This document shows, in pieces, positions 33,995 to 45,400 of a stretch of DNA of 64,000 nucleotides. Origin of the DNA: Tubiluchus corallicola (Eukaryota; Priapulida; Priapulimorpha; Priapulimorphida; Tubiluchidae); assembly GCA_030141605.1 (NCBI GenBank), contig JAQGDQ010000618.1:62001-126000 (forward strand), in the 5' to 3' direction. Made by a program: the position numbers and the translations under genes. Within the stretch, counting starts at the first letter, position 1, and every line of letters begins with the position of its first letter. A model generated the notes under the pieces. That model made no database searches and was not told where the DNA came from. It saw only the letters and a program-made list of their open reading frames with translations.

Positions 33995-34400
33995 CTCACA
34001 ACAACCCACACCACACCAACCTACCACGTCAATCTCAATACACCACACCACTCACAACACCACATTATCCTCGCCATACCACAACACCACATCACCCTCA
34101 CCATACCACAACACCACATCACCCTCACCATAGCACACCACCCACCCACACAACACACCACACCCACCATACCACCCACACCACATCACACCATACCAAC
34201 ACACTGGTCCACTCACAGCACACCACCCACACAACACCATACCACAACAAACATCACCCACCACACTACACCAACACCCTACCACCCCACCTGATTGTCC
34301 ACACAACATCACCCACACTGCACCAACTTCACGCACACCTTACCACCCCACCATACCATCCACAGCACACCACCACCACCCACCACATCACACCGTGATC
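33995..34400. repeat. CCACA/CACCA-rich low-complexity block
   Basis: About 400 bases of imperfect caccacac repeats show very strong strand asymmetry (almost no G). It is bracketed by related words gcaaaagaattttgcg (33973) and gcaaaaaattttgcg (34624). The Gly/Trp/Cys-rich minus-strand frame is an artefact. Confidence 0.9.
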
Positions 34401-35300
34401 ATGATGTTGAAGGATGATGATGATGATGATGGCGGCAACAATGACGACACCTACAGCACCAGCACCAGCACCAACAGCACTGCATCACAACAAAACTATT
34501 CCAAACATTTTCCACAAAGTCAAACTCAAAGACAATGGATGTTCCACACAGCGTGCAGGAGCTGTAGCCTCGTCGGTTATATATATACCAGCAGAATTAA
34601 TATAATAACTAGCAAAGGCCCCGCAAAAAATTTTGCGTAAAAATTCACTTATAATCAAAAATACGCGAACATCCTATTAAGTCCTCATTTATAACGCAAA
34701 GCCAGTAGCTTTTACTGAATTAAAGTTATAAGGTTATAAGCAGAGTATAATGGATGACGTCAGAACAATGGCTTCTGACAGTTCAACAGTTTGCCAAGCA
34801 AAAATAGAACATCTAATTAACTCGTCGGCGCTCCTCTTGGTGGATGTGTCCTAAAATATAGCCCACATCATCGTGCAGCCCTGTTCTTGCTCTTTCTAAA
34901 GAGCTATATATCTCCTTTCGAGAGTCTCACCAGGCGCCGCTAGAACGTTTTCTACAGACTGTTTGACCAAAATTTCGAAAAAAATCGGGAGTTGGGTCCG
35001 GGAAAACACCCGTTGCGTTGTGCCGTGACCCTCCTGCGAATTCTAAATATGCCTACTACACCCACCTTTGAACGGACTATCTATCCATTACTGACACTGC
35101 CCGGCACGTTCTCGTTCTCTAGAAATAAGAGGTATAAGTTTTGCAATTTTTGCAAAAAACGTCGGCCAAAAAAGTGCGTTTTTGGAGGTTTTTCGGCCCC
35201 CGTTCCTCCCGGTGGGCCCGATTCGAATCTTATATACATATCACTAGAACAGCTATCTTTTGTTTGTTTATTAATTTACCTTAATAATAATTAATTATTA
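34400..35300. other. Non-coding, no gene recognised
   Basis: There is a short GATGAT run at 34410-34430. A ~600-base GC-richer segment (34640-35260) has a 100-codon plus-strand frame at 34992 with no recognisable domain; it could be part of a retroelement upstream of the LINE tail at 35363. Confidence 0.4.
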
Positions 35301-35362
35301 GTTTGTGAATGGTATACCAGCGAAATTGATAAACAAGGCAAAATCATTCTCTGAAGCTTTTC

Positions 35363-35720
35363 GTGCGTCGAATTGCTAAAGTATTATTTGGTCAATTTTT
35401 CTCAAATCATGTTGTGCCGATTTGGAACTCATTGCCTGCATATGTTGATGGTGCACCCCTCGTAACTGCACAAAATATTAAGTTATTTAAAAGCCGCTTA
35501 TATAAGATCAACTCGCATAAATTCCTTGTACACAATAGACACACGTAAGCGGTTAATCTCTTTGTGTTTTTACCACACTCTTGTAAATATTTAATTTATT
35601 ATTTTTTCAAACTTGTTTTATATATATATATATTAAATATATATTATATTGTTTTTATTGTAGACTTTTTAATTATTTTAATATTGGTGTGAATAAAATA
35701 AATAAATAAATGAATAAAAA
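35363..35720 (+). mobile_element. 3' end of a non-LTR retrotransposon (LINE reverse-transcriptase C-terminus)
   Basis: The plus frame 35363-35548 reads FFSNHVVPIWNSLPAYVDGA, then TAQNIKLFKSRLYK. This is the hallmark C-terminal signature of CR1/L2/jockey-type ORF2 proteins (RVVxxWNSLP...VxxFKxxLD). It ends in a stop, then an AT-rich tail with aataaataaatgaataaa. Only the 5'-truncated end is present, as usual for LINE insertions. Confidence 0.85.
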
Positions 35721-35989
35721 TATTGTCACGAGTACAAATATGGACGGGTGGGCCTGTGCGGGCGAGCTAGAGGGTAGATCCGTCTGAAGGGACCCCATAA
35801 TTTCATTAACCTAGGACCCCACAACGTGGCCCTGCTTCTGTCAATAAAAAATCAGTTGTGAAAATTCTATTTCGCAGGACATGCGTTTACAATTTACGTT
35901 TTGTACTGTAACCACTTACCCTAAGTGACCATTGACATCGTTTGTATGTTAAAAAGTCCAGAATCTTTTTACATAATCTCAAAACAGTA

Positions 35990-37000
35990 AAGCCAACAAA
36001 AATGTGGTTAATTATTATTATTATTTTTACACTGTACAATAAACAAGTTAAAGACAGCCTTACAAGGGCCCAAACCGACAGTCAGATGTTATATAAAACA
36101 AGGTTCTCTAAATAAACACAGTAATACACTGCTGTCATAAATCACATACAACATACATGCAATAATACATAGCATAAATACTATATACGTAGCAAAGTAA
36201 AATCTTTTCAACAGGCATAATAATAACCTGATAACTTCCGGCATTTCTCTGTAAAACAAAGCATAAGTAGCGCCGCCCCTTGCTACAACATGCACTCTGC
36301 ATAGCAGCTACATCAAATTCAACTTCTATATTTTTGCTGATTTTTTTAATGACGTGTACACCGTACACAAACACATTAATATCTTTTTTTAACAATGTAG
36401 AATATTTTGTTTGCAATTTACACATCGTGTTAATAATACAGCTCGCAACAAAGCAATAGCAACATTGAATCATGTCTAGGTATGTACCCAGTAATTCGGC
36501 ATTTAAAAAGACACAGTATGAGGCCATTTTAAACATTCTATCCTGATTATAATTCATAACCACATACAAAGTATAATTGAGAGGAACACATGATTCGCTT
36601 GTACGACTAGACATTAGCGACATCAACATTCGAAATTGTGCAGCACCGACAACTTGAAAATATTCGTTCTTGCGCAACATACGACAATAAAAACAAGTTG
36701 AATTCTTAGAAATGTGAAAGAAGCGTCATCGCACGTAATATTACCTAAAGCAATTTAATTTAATTTTGGAGTAAGCGTAACTTTTGGGTAAATACAGAAT
36801 GGCATATGCAGTTATTTATCCAACACCATTTTCAAATTCGTAGAAATGTTTCTCTTTTAATGCACAGCAATGCACGACACAGAAATTAAAAATAATATTT
36901 ATATTTCTATTGAAACGTTCACACTTTAGCAGTCACGAGTCAACAGTATGTTTAACAATGACCGAGGTCAACTAAAAATAGAAACGGGTGTTTCAATAGC
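35990..37000. other. Non-coding with one unexplained 181-codon minus-strand open frame
   Basis: The frame 36135-36680 (minus) encodes MLRKNEYFQVVGAAQFRMLM and onward. It has many Cys, Tyr and Met residues, no domain I know, and no zinc-finger spacing. It may be chance in AT-rich DNA or the trace of an unknown element. Confidence 0.3.
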
Positions 37001-37004
37001 AGCA

Positions 37005-37406
37005 GCGGATACAGAAAAAGGGTGGGCCCAACGAAAAAGCAGCTAGGGGATCTGGGGAACCCCGGCTACCAATGCATTTTAGTGCATTTCAGACAATTTT
37101 TCTTACTATTTCCTTAAGCAAACTTAATAGTTTAAAACTCATTATGTCACCTCAAACAAAATAGCATAAAATTGCACACAGCGGTTATCTTTGCCAAAAA
37201 CTTCAATTATTACTTAAAAGGCACAAACGTTTTTACACTGAAATCATTAATGCAGAACTTTTTACTCGATAGTAAGCCAATGAAAGCTACCACTAAACGT
37301 TCTAAAGCTTATAATCCAGAGAAAATATTCACTTGGTGTGCTGTAACTGCTACGATGAAAGGGTGAGCACAGCCCCCTTGGGCCCACCCCCAAAATCCGC
37401 CACTGG
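37005..37406. mobile_element. Probable hAT-type element, CAGTGGCGGAT-like ends
   Basis: The left end is cagcagcggatacagaaaaa, then gggtgggccc. The inverted right end is cagtggcggattttggggg, then tgggccc. No target duplication was matched, so one end may be eroded. Confidence 0.55.
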
Positions 37407-37477
37407 ATAACAATATGAAACACACAGTGAGACACGATCACATCCCTACGATGGCACGGTCAGAATGTTAATACCGG

Positions 37478-37850
37478 GTGAACGTTGAGTATTGTGTAGA
37501 ACAATGAATTCATCTTCACCACGACCCTGTATGGTGTAGAACAATGAATTCATTTTCACCACGATCCTGTATTGTGTAGAACAATGAATTCATCTTCACC
37601 ACGACCCTGTATGGTGTAGAACAATGAATTCATTTTCACCATGATCCTGTATTGTGTAGAACAATGAGTTCATCTTCACCACGACCCTGTATGGTGTAGA
37701 ACAATGAATTCATTTTCACCATGATCCTGTATTGTGTAGAACAATGAGTTCATCTTCACCACGACCCTGTATGGTGTAGAACAATGAATTCATTTTCACC
37801 ATAATCCTGTATTGTGTAGAACAATGAGTTCATCTTCACCACGACACCGC
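37478..37850. repeat. 41-bp minisatellite, about 9 copies (82-bp dimers)
   Basis: The unit is built on tgtagaacaatgaattcat, cttcaccacgaccctgtat. Copies alternate between attg/atgg and cttc/tttc variants, giving an 82-base higher-order period. Confidence 0.95.
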
Positions 37851-37999
37851 ATTTACGAATAAAATGGAGTCGCGGATCATTCGCACATTGTTGATCAAAT
37901 GTTAATGAATACGTTTCAGATCTACGGTCACAAGCCACAGTGATGCAGTACGAGCTGTCAGTGAAAAACTACGAGCTGTCAAGTAGAATTTTGTGAGCT

Positions 38000-39420
38000 G
38001 CACATTCAGTAGGAAGTATGACCACACTGACACCTGAATCTGAGCTTAATCCCTCCTGTAACAATGACAAAAAAAACTCATGTAAGAGTCATCATTCGAT
38101 TTCATTTACTTAAAGTTAATAATTTGCCATACGATCTTTTCATAGAACTCAGCAATGTAATAAGACGTTTATGAATATGAACAGAATTATGCAATTTGAT
38201 ACAATCTCACAATAGCAAATGACCAAAGAAAAATTTTTTAAAATAAGCTATCCATGTCATTATAAGAAGACAGAATCAATTTAGATTCAAATCTCCAAAA
38301 GAACACTGTGACCATCTAAACCTGACTATATTTGGTCGAGTGCGGTTAGCTCATGACAATACTTGCAAATCATTGCGCTCACCTGCGACTAACTACACGT
38401 TTGGCACATGAGTTAATTAACTATGTCATATGATCACTTGATCTGGCCATGCCCACTTTTGAAAAAATACTTAATGTACATGTGCAAAAACATCTGCTAC
38501 TCGGGTTTTTACCCTACAAGTTTCGTTATTCTAATTAATGTAGTTTTAGAGTTATATGGCATTACACATTCTGAACGGCAATCCAGAAATTGACCGATGT
38601 CCAGCATCGTTGATAAGGGTTACCGTTCATCAAACCACATTAAAATTCCCACTCCAGACACAACTAACCTGTAAGTTTCGTGATTCTAACCCTCTGTGTT
38701 TGTAAGTTAACATGAATTTAAAAAGTGGAAAAGTGGATGCCTAACACAATGAAATAATCAGAGCGAGAGTTCTCCTAAATCCACGATGCTGGTGCTCAAG
38801 GGTCCAAATTAGCTACAAGTACATGTATAAACTTTAGAGCTAAAGAAAAAGTAGTGATAGTACCTGAGAGATTAGCTCAACTAGTGATGTCCCTAAATGA
38901 AAATAAACCAAACTAACTTGTTACTACTAAAATTCTAGCAGCAAATTGTACTAATTTTATCGTAGACTGAATTATATCACAGTTGCTTCAGGTTCCAAAT
39001 TCTGTATTCAGAGATCAATAAATAAATAAACATTTAAATTTAAGTTCACTTTACACTAGGCGTTATGCGGGCATATCCGAAAAAGCATAGAATAGCTTTC
39101 ACTAGGTCTATCGCGACTTAATTTATTAGTTGAAACTGATCTTTGGGCGAGGATACCAAGAGAACGGTGCAATCGAGCAATCAAAGCGAAAAACATGTTT
39201 TATGTAGATGTAGAATTACCGCTGACTTAAGAGATGACTCGAACTTAAACTTTGGTACTATATGTGACTTGTTCAAACGTGACTTATCTAGTGTCTGCTC
39301 TTATGCAATATCAATTTTAAATTGCATGTTATATTGTACAACTACTGCATATTTTTAATAAAATATTTCCTAAGTACTGTGTGCTGATTGTGTAAATAGT
39401 TTAGATAGTTGTGTGCAATT
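38000..39420. other. 3' flank of the A20 gene, nothing recognised
   Basis: I searched the minus strand for a further A20 finger (C-x4-C-x11-C-x2-C) and did not find one. The plus-strand frame at 39143-39358 shows no domain. Confidence 0.4.
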
Positions 39421-39422
39421 TT

Positions 39423-39428
39423 TATTAC
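39423..39428 (-). terminator. Candidate polyadenylation signal AATAAA, A20 gene
   Basis: On the minus strand AATAAA lies about 40 bases past the stop codon at 39465. This supports the exon at 39465-40039 being the terminal exon, although a good donor (gtaagtgt) at 39569 allows an alternative. Confidence 0.4.
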
Positions 39429-39464
39429 CTTTATAGATAAGTGTTTTTACAATGCTACGATAAA

Positions 39465-42400
39465 CTATATACTATAAACTATGCTATATACTTTAACAAG
39501 ATAAGAAATAATAATGTTTAAATTAAAAAAACAAGTAATTTGAGCACTGCAAGCATTTGAAACACTTACCTTTGTGTAAAGTGCAAAACATTTTGAGCAA
39601 AGTAGGTTCAATTCTGGATCACCATAGAAACTGCATCCGTTCACTCGACATCTAATGCCACTGGATTTCGACTTCGGCGTTCCAAGTGAATCGACGACAG
39701 TGTCTTCCCTCTTTTTAACAGGTGCTGGCGCCTGTTTGACACTCTGTTGTTCCGATACTGACAGACTAGGCAAAAAAGCCATGTTGTCAAAGTCCATGCT
39801 GAAAGGCGTGTCAACGTATGAAAGGTCTTCATTGGCTACGAATGTACTGTCAGTACTGGTGGAAGTAAAATCATCACTCCTGGCCGAAAAAGGAGAAACG
39901 ACACGAACGTTTTTTACATTTTTCCTCCTACTGGGCGCCTGTGTGTCATCAGTGAAGTCAATAAGGGAAGTAGTAGAGGCGAACTCATGTTGCATCTCAC
40001 TGGATAAGTGACTCTCTGTTAATGCAGATGTTCTTGCCTCTGAAAGAATAATGAAGCCTGTTTAACTAGGGCTGGATTAAGACCTCACGATGCACTAAAC
40101 TCTGAAAAGATTACGGTACCCGCACATATGCAGTAAAAACAATACTAAACCGTAAAATGAAATTTTATGCTTTGAAATGAAAAAAAAAATTTACTTTCAG
40201 TAAGATTTATATACAGTAAATGCTAGGGTATCTGGCACTTTACACTGCATAAAAAGTAACATTAGATTAAAAATACAGAATTAACTATAAATCTTATAAA
40301 GCAGGGGAGTGCAAATTGCGGCCCGCCGAGAGAATTTGTGCGGCCCGCGAAGAGATTTGTCAACCTAATGAAAGTGCGGCCCGGGCGATTAATTGAGTGT
40401 ATCCAGCTGAAGTCCGTGCCATTACCCAAAGATACTGCGGGTAGTTTTTTCTACTAGATTGGATGCCATTAACCCTTATAAGACGGTTGTAGCTTAATGT
40501 CACTGTACTACACAGACTGTGTGATACCCATTACTAATATGCATTGTAATGAAATGACCACTATCTGTCCTGAAAGTAGAAATATATGGTTTGTAATATA
40601 AATTTTAATAAATTGTAAAATAGTTTCTTTAGTGTAGTAGTAATGATGTACGCAGGTCGGATGCAAAAAAATCGTTATTAGGTCCTACTATACTTGGCTC
40701 CTTGACCAAACTGCCTGTGGCCCGCAGGAATTGCGGGAATGTTTAATGTGGCCCGGTTAGTCAGATAATTTGCACACCCCTGTTATAAAGGGACAGCTAT
40801 TTCGCATATCTACCGCCACGCATACTTAACTTTTGTGTAATTATTCCATTTGAAAAAACTGTCTTTCCCTGAGGCATTAAGAACATGTTTACTGTGCTTA
40901 GTGGTGATTCCAGGGACAAGTTTAATAGAAGGGCTATATTCGTCTGGTGATGCAAGAACCAAAAGTTATAGCACTGACTTAAATCACCTAGTTTTTCGTT
41001 TTGTTTTTACGGTTCAACTTGTGCCTAGTCTCTTTGCATACACGCTGTATTCTAAAATCGTTCTTAAAGCAAAACCGGACTCAATCTTAAACTGTAGGTC
41101 AAAACAATCTACTCGAAATATTGAAAGGAAACACACCATTTCTTCAAAAACGACTTACGTAAAACAATTATTACCACACAAATGCAATTTCACGTTCGCG
41201 CCACTAGTTCTTCGCTGTTACATGCATTTCGACATACACTGCTTAGACGAGCACTAGCGCCTGCATTTCGCAAATGCATTGCACAAAAAAGGTGCTGTAC
41301 CTCTCAGTTCAGATGTGTAAGTTTCTGATGAGCTGCAACACAGTTTGTGATGAGCATGGATACTTTTTAGTTTTCCTTTGTTGAGTTTTCTAAGTTTACT
41401 CTACTTGATGCAACACTAAAGACGTACAATGGCGTCATAAATTCAACTTCAAATAGAATCAACACAAGCTGTAGATAGGTAATTGACAACACCTAATTAG
41501 TGCACTATAATACATGATATGGTATAATATGGTATCACTATAATTTATTATTATATTATATGAGAAAAATTCATTATTGGAAGTGGGGTGTGGACAGCGG
41601 AGAGAATCGTTGAAAAGTTGGAGTTGATCGTTAAGGAGGAGGTGCTGAAAATACTTTTGCCTAGGGGAGTCAAACTACCTAGAACCCGATCCTGTATGGG
41701 ACGCTTCACTTTCTTGCTACAAATAAAGAAAGTTAATAAGAAAAATTAAAATTAACTACCTCGTACTTTGCGCAGTTTTTTCAAGGCCGAGTAACAATCA
41801 ATACACAATCCATTTTCCAGGCTAACTCCGCTACTCTCACAGCCTGGTCCTATACACGTTCGTTTTCGTTCCTGTGCTGAGTCAGCGGCAGGCTTCGCTC
41901 CCTGATTCAAAAAACGAAACCTTGGCATTTGATAAATTTCTTGTACTAAACTAGCAGGTACTTTTGAAAACTCTTCCCAAGAGGGCAGCACTGATTCGCG
42001 AGCGTCCGTCTTCCACTTAGTCCTATTTATGTCTACACCTTTGGGGGTTTCACACGAAGCGGATGCAGCGAAACTTTGATGCACATTTTGCACTTTTTCA
42101 CCGTTACGCTCTGTCTGTTGTTGCAAGCTAAGCGAAGGATTAATGGAATTAGTACCAGCAGAACAAAACTGATAATAGCACAAATCACAGAATCCCTGGA
42201 ATAGAGCTGTCCTAGAACAGTTTGATTCTTGACAAGGAACGAGTTGTTTAGCACACTGTTCATTGTTTGAAGCACCATTGTTTAATAATAATTCCTTACT
42301 GACATTAAACCGTTGCACATTTGCGAATCTATCGGCACATTCGTGGCAGTACGGATATGTCCATTTGCTGCTGTAATAAGAGCAGTCCGGGGTATGACAT

Positions 42401-45400
42401 CGACTCTCTGTTACGCTCATTTCGTAATCCGTGAAAGACGAAAAATTCACCGTTTCCCAGTCTTGCTCTTGTGACGGATTTTGTTGAATGCTTGCGGCCG
42501 TCTTAGCCGGCTCATTCGCAAGTATGTTATAATGCAACGGTTGTTTAGTTTCGCACAGCCTCTTCAGGATTCTCAAATATGACCTCATCACGTTTAATCG
42601 TTCGCCGAGCTCGTCTGGTATTATTTGTGCGGCAAGAAATCGACACGCCAGATTGTCCGGCTGCAGCGGCACTTCGCGCACCAACAAGTACTTTTTCACG
42701 TAGCGAAGCCAGTTAGTTCTTTCAGACGGAAGCATGAAGTGTAACGTTAACGGTTCCAAATTTGCCGTTACCAAAGGAACCGAGTATTGCGCAGACGATT
42801 TCTTTACAGCTGATGACAACATGCTTCTTGACTTGAATAGGAGTGGCACAAAATGACTTCCATTGTAACCTAGTACAACAGGAGACTTGACACATTGCTT
42901 ATCATCAACTAGCAGTGGCAAGTATATTCCTAAAAATAAACATGATATCAATGCAGTTTACTGTAAAACAGGATAGAAAATACAGAAGGGGCCTAGCCAA
43001 GTTCTAAAGTTAGGGGCGCAGCAAACATATGAAAAATATGTAACTATATCATTTACAGATTATATATACTATATCATTTATATAGTTATATGTAACTATA
43101 TACATGTCATTTATATGTGATAAATAAAAATTGTCCTTCCTTCTTCCTAGTGCAGTAATCACGTAGGTTATTGTGATCATGGTGATTATTGTGATCACTG
43201 TGATTACAGTGATTAATGTGATCACGGGCTTGAATCTCCTCTACTTAATTGGTCGGGTATTGCATCCTGCTTACGATGTCGTCAGAAAATGCATCTTGTG
43301 CATGAGTCTATCGCATAAATCATAAGTATGATTTACTCTGTACATTTTGGACATATCCATCTGCCTTATAGGACGGACGTATGAATACATAACTAATAAG
43401 AAAGTAAATAACTGCTATTTTGTATTTAAAATTAAAACGCAAAAACTTTTACAGTAAGCTTATCTTTATGTAATGTAATCTTTTGTAAAGTTTTACACAA
43501 ATGCGTTATTTAATTATTTTAATTTTAAAGTGTAAAATTATAATTTTAATTTTAAAGTGCTGTCCCTTTATAAGATTTATAGTTATCTCTGTATTTTTAA
43601 TCTAATGTTACTTTTTATGCAGTGTCAGATGCCCTAGCATTTACTGTAAGTAAATCTTAGTGAAAGCAATTTTTTTTCATTTCAAAAGACAAAATTTCAT
43701 TTTACAGTTTAATATATCACATTAAAATAGCTAAAATAAAAACAAAATGAAACATTGTGTAAAAATGTATCATGAAAGAACTACAACAGTCTCTTTCATT
43801 TAGGCTTCATTTTTTAGCAAAGTAATCTACAACTTTATTATAATCCACCTCACTAACCAACTCTCTAGCAACGCAGCACAAAGATAACCTAAATAATCTA
43901 TCCTCGCCCACTATAGAAAGAAGGTAGGACTTCATCTGTTTCAGCTGACTAAAGGATTGTTCAGCAACCCCACAGATGAATTAAAAAATTATTGAAAAGA
44001 TGCGCCAATTTTGAAAAATGTTTTAGGGGGAGCGGCTGCTCCGCCCATTGTAACTACACCACTGAGAAAATATCGCAGAGGTAATGACAAAACAGAGAAA
44101 CTTCCAACTCTACCTGAAAAGTACCAGTTCTACCTACCTGAAAAGTAATTTGGTGCAAATGCATCTCCTTGCAAAGAGCGCACCACGTTGTCTGCCATAA
44201 CTATTATGGGGCGCCGTAGGATATTAGCAAGGACGAATATGTGCAGCTCTTCTAACGGCAAGTACGGAAGACTGCTAAGCGAAGCCTGTTGTTTTTGAGG
44301 ACTTGCTTGTTTCGCGACAACGTCCCATTCTTTCTTCCATTCCTAAAACAAATTGTAGTGCGAAAAGCTACATAGATACAGAATGATTTCACAGTCAATT
44401 AAAACTACATAGATACAGAATGATTTCACTGTCAATAAAATGCAACTCTAAAAACTTATTCATATGATGAGCTATTAGAATTATATGCTTACATTACACG
44501 TATACTCCAGGCCACCACAATGTATGTCATTATCTTTTCTTTCTCTGTCAGCTTGCCATCTGACCATATACCTGCTCTCAATATCATTGACCAACGCACG
44601 ATAGACTAGCGTTCTTAGCAACAGGTGGTTGTCATGGAAACCCCATATAAAGATGGAAGCAGCATGCATGAGACAATTACCATCACCTGGAGAATTAAAA
44701 TATACACTGTTTAATAAATAAGACTCTCTGTAGTTGCTTCAAAATCAATGGATAAGGCAAAAAACTCCATGTTGTTCTAGAGACTGCTGCTTCAGCATGA
44801 CTTGATATTTCGTTTGCAAATTCTTTAAGTTTATTTTCTCACTCTGGCTGTTACGCTAGTAAAATCCTATAACGCGCTTCGGTATAGCTCTAAACCTTAG
44901 AAACTAATTCTGTCAAGCGGTACCAGACGTTTCCATGAAGTTAAAAATGAGCACAACCCGTAAGTTCAGTTTAAAACGTTTAATTTAGTTGTCGTTCAGT
45001 TACCACTTTATAGGTGTATTTATTCAATAATAATTTTACATACGACTTCTAAACATTTTGTTATATACTATATAGTATATAATACAAAAATTCTGCAGTC
45101 TGAAAAGATGGAAACAATTGTCGTGTGTGTCCCATTAGTATTAATTAACATAAATTTTACCTACAAATAACAAGTTCCATCAAGAATTTTTAAATTGTGA
45201 AACTTTTTTGTGCAAATCCTCTCAAAAAGGGCGAGCCATTTGGGGTAAGTAAAAATATAAATACCTGTCCTAAAAAACTAAATTCATATGCAGGTAACTG
45301 TGATAGGGGGTACCTGAAGAAGTTTTAGTACCTGAAAACAGTTTTCTGGCAGAGAATTCCACAGATAAGACACCCGAGGAAAAAACTAGATTTATAAGCA

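Noticed and set aside
34052-34336. Gly/Trp/Cys-rich 94-codon minus-strand frame
   Set aside because: It is a translation of the CCACA-type low-complexity block.
37756-37938. Candidate extra A20 exon (TVACDRRSETYSLTFDQQ)
   Set aside because: The frame runs directly into the 41-bp array, its phase does not match the end of the preceding exon, and it lacks A20-finger cysteine spacing.
40850-41257. 135-codon plus-strand open frame
   Set aside because: No recognisable domain; it lies opposite an A20 intron in AT-rich DNA with no splice partners.
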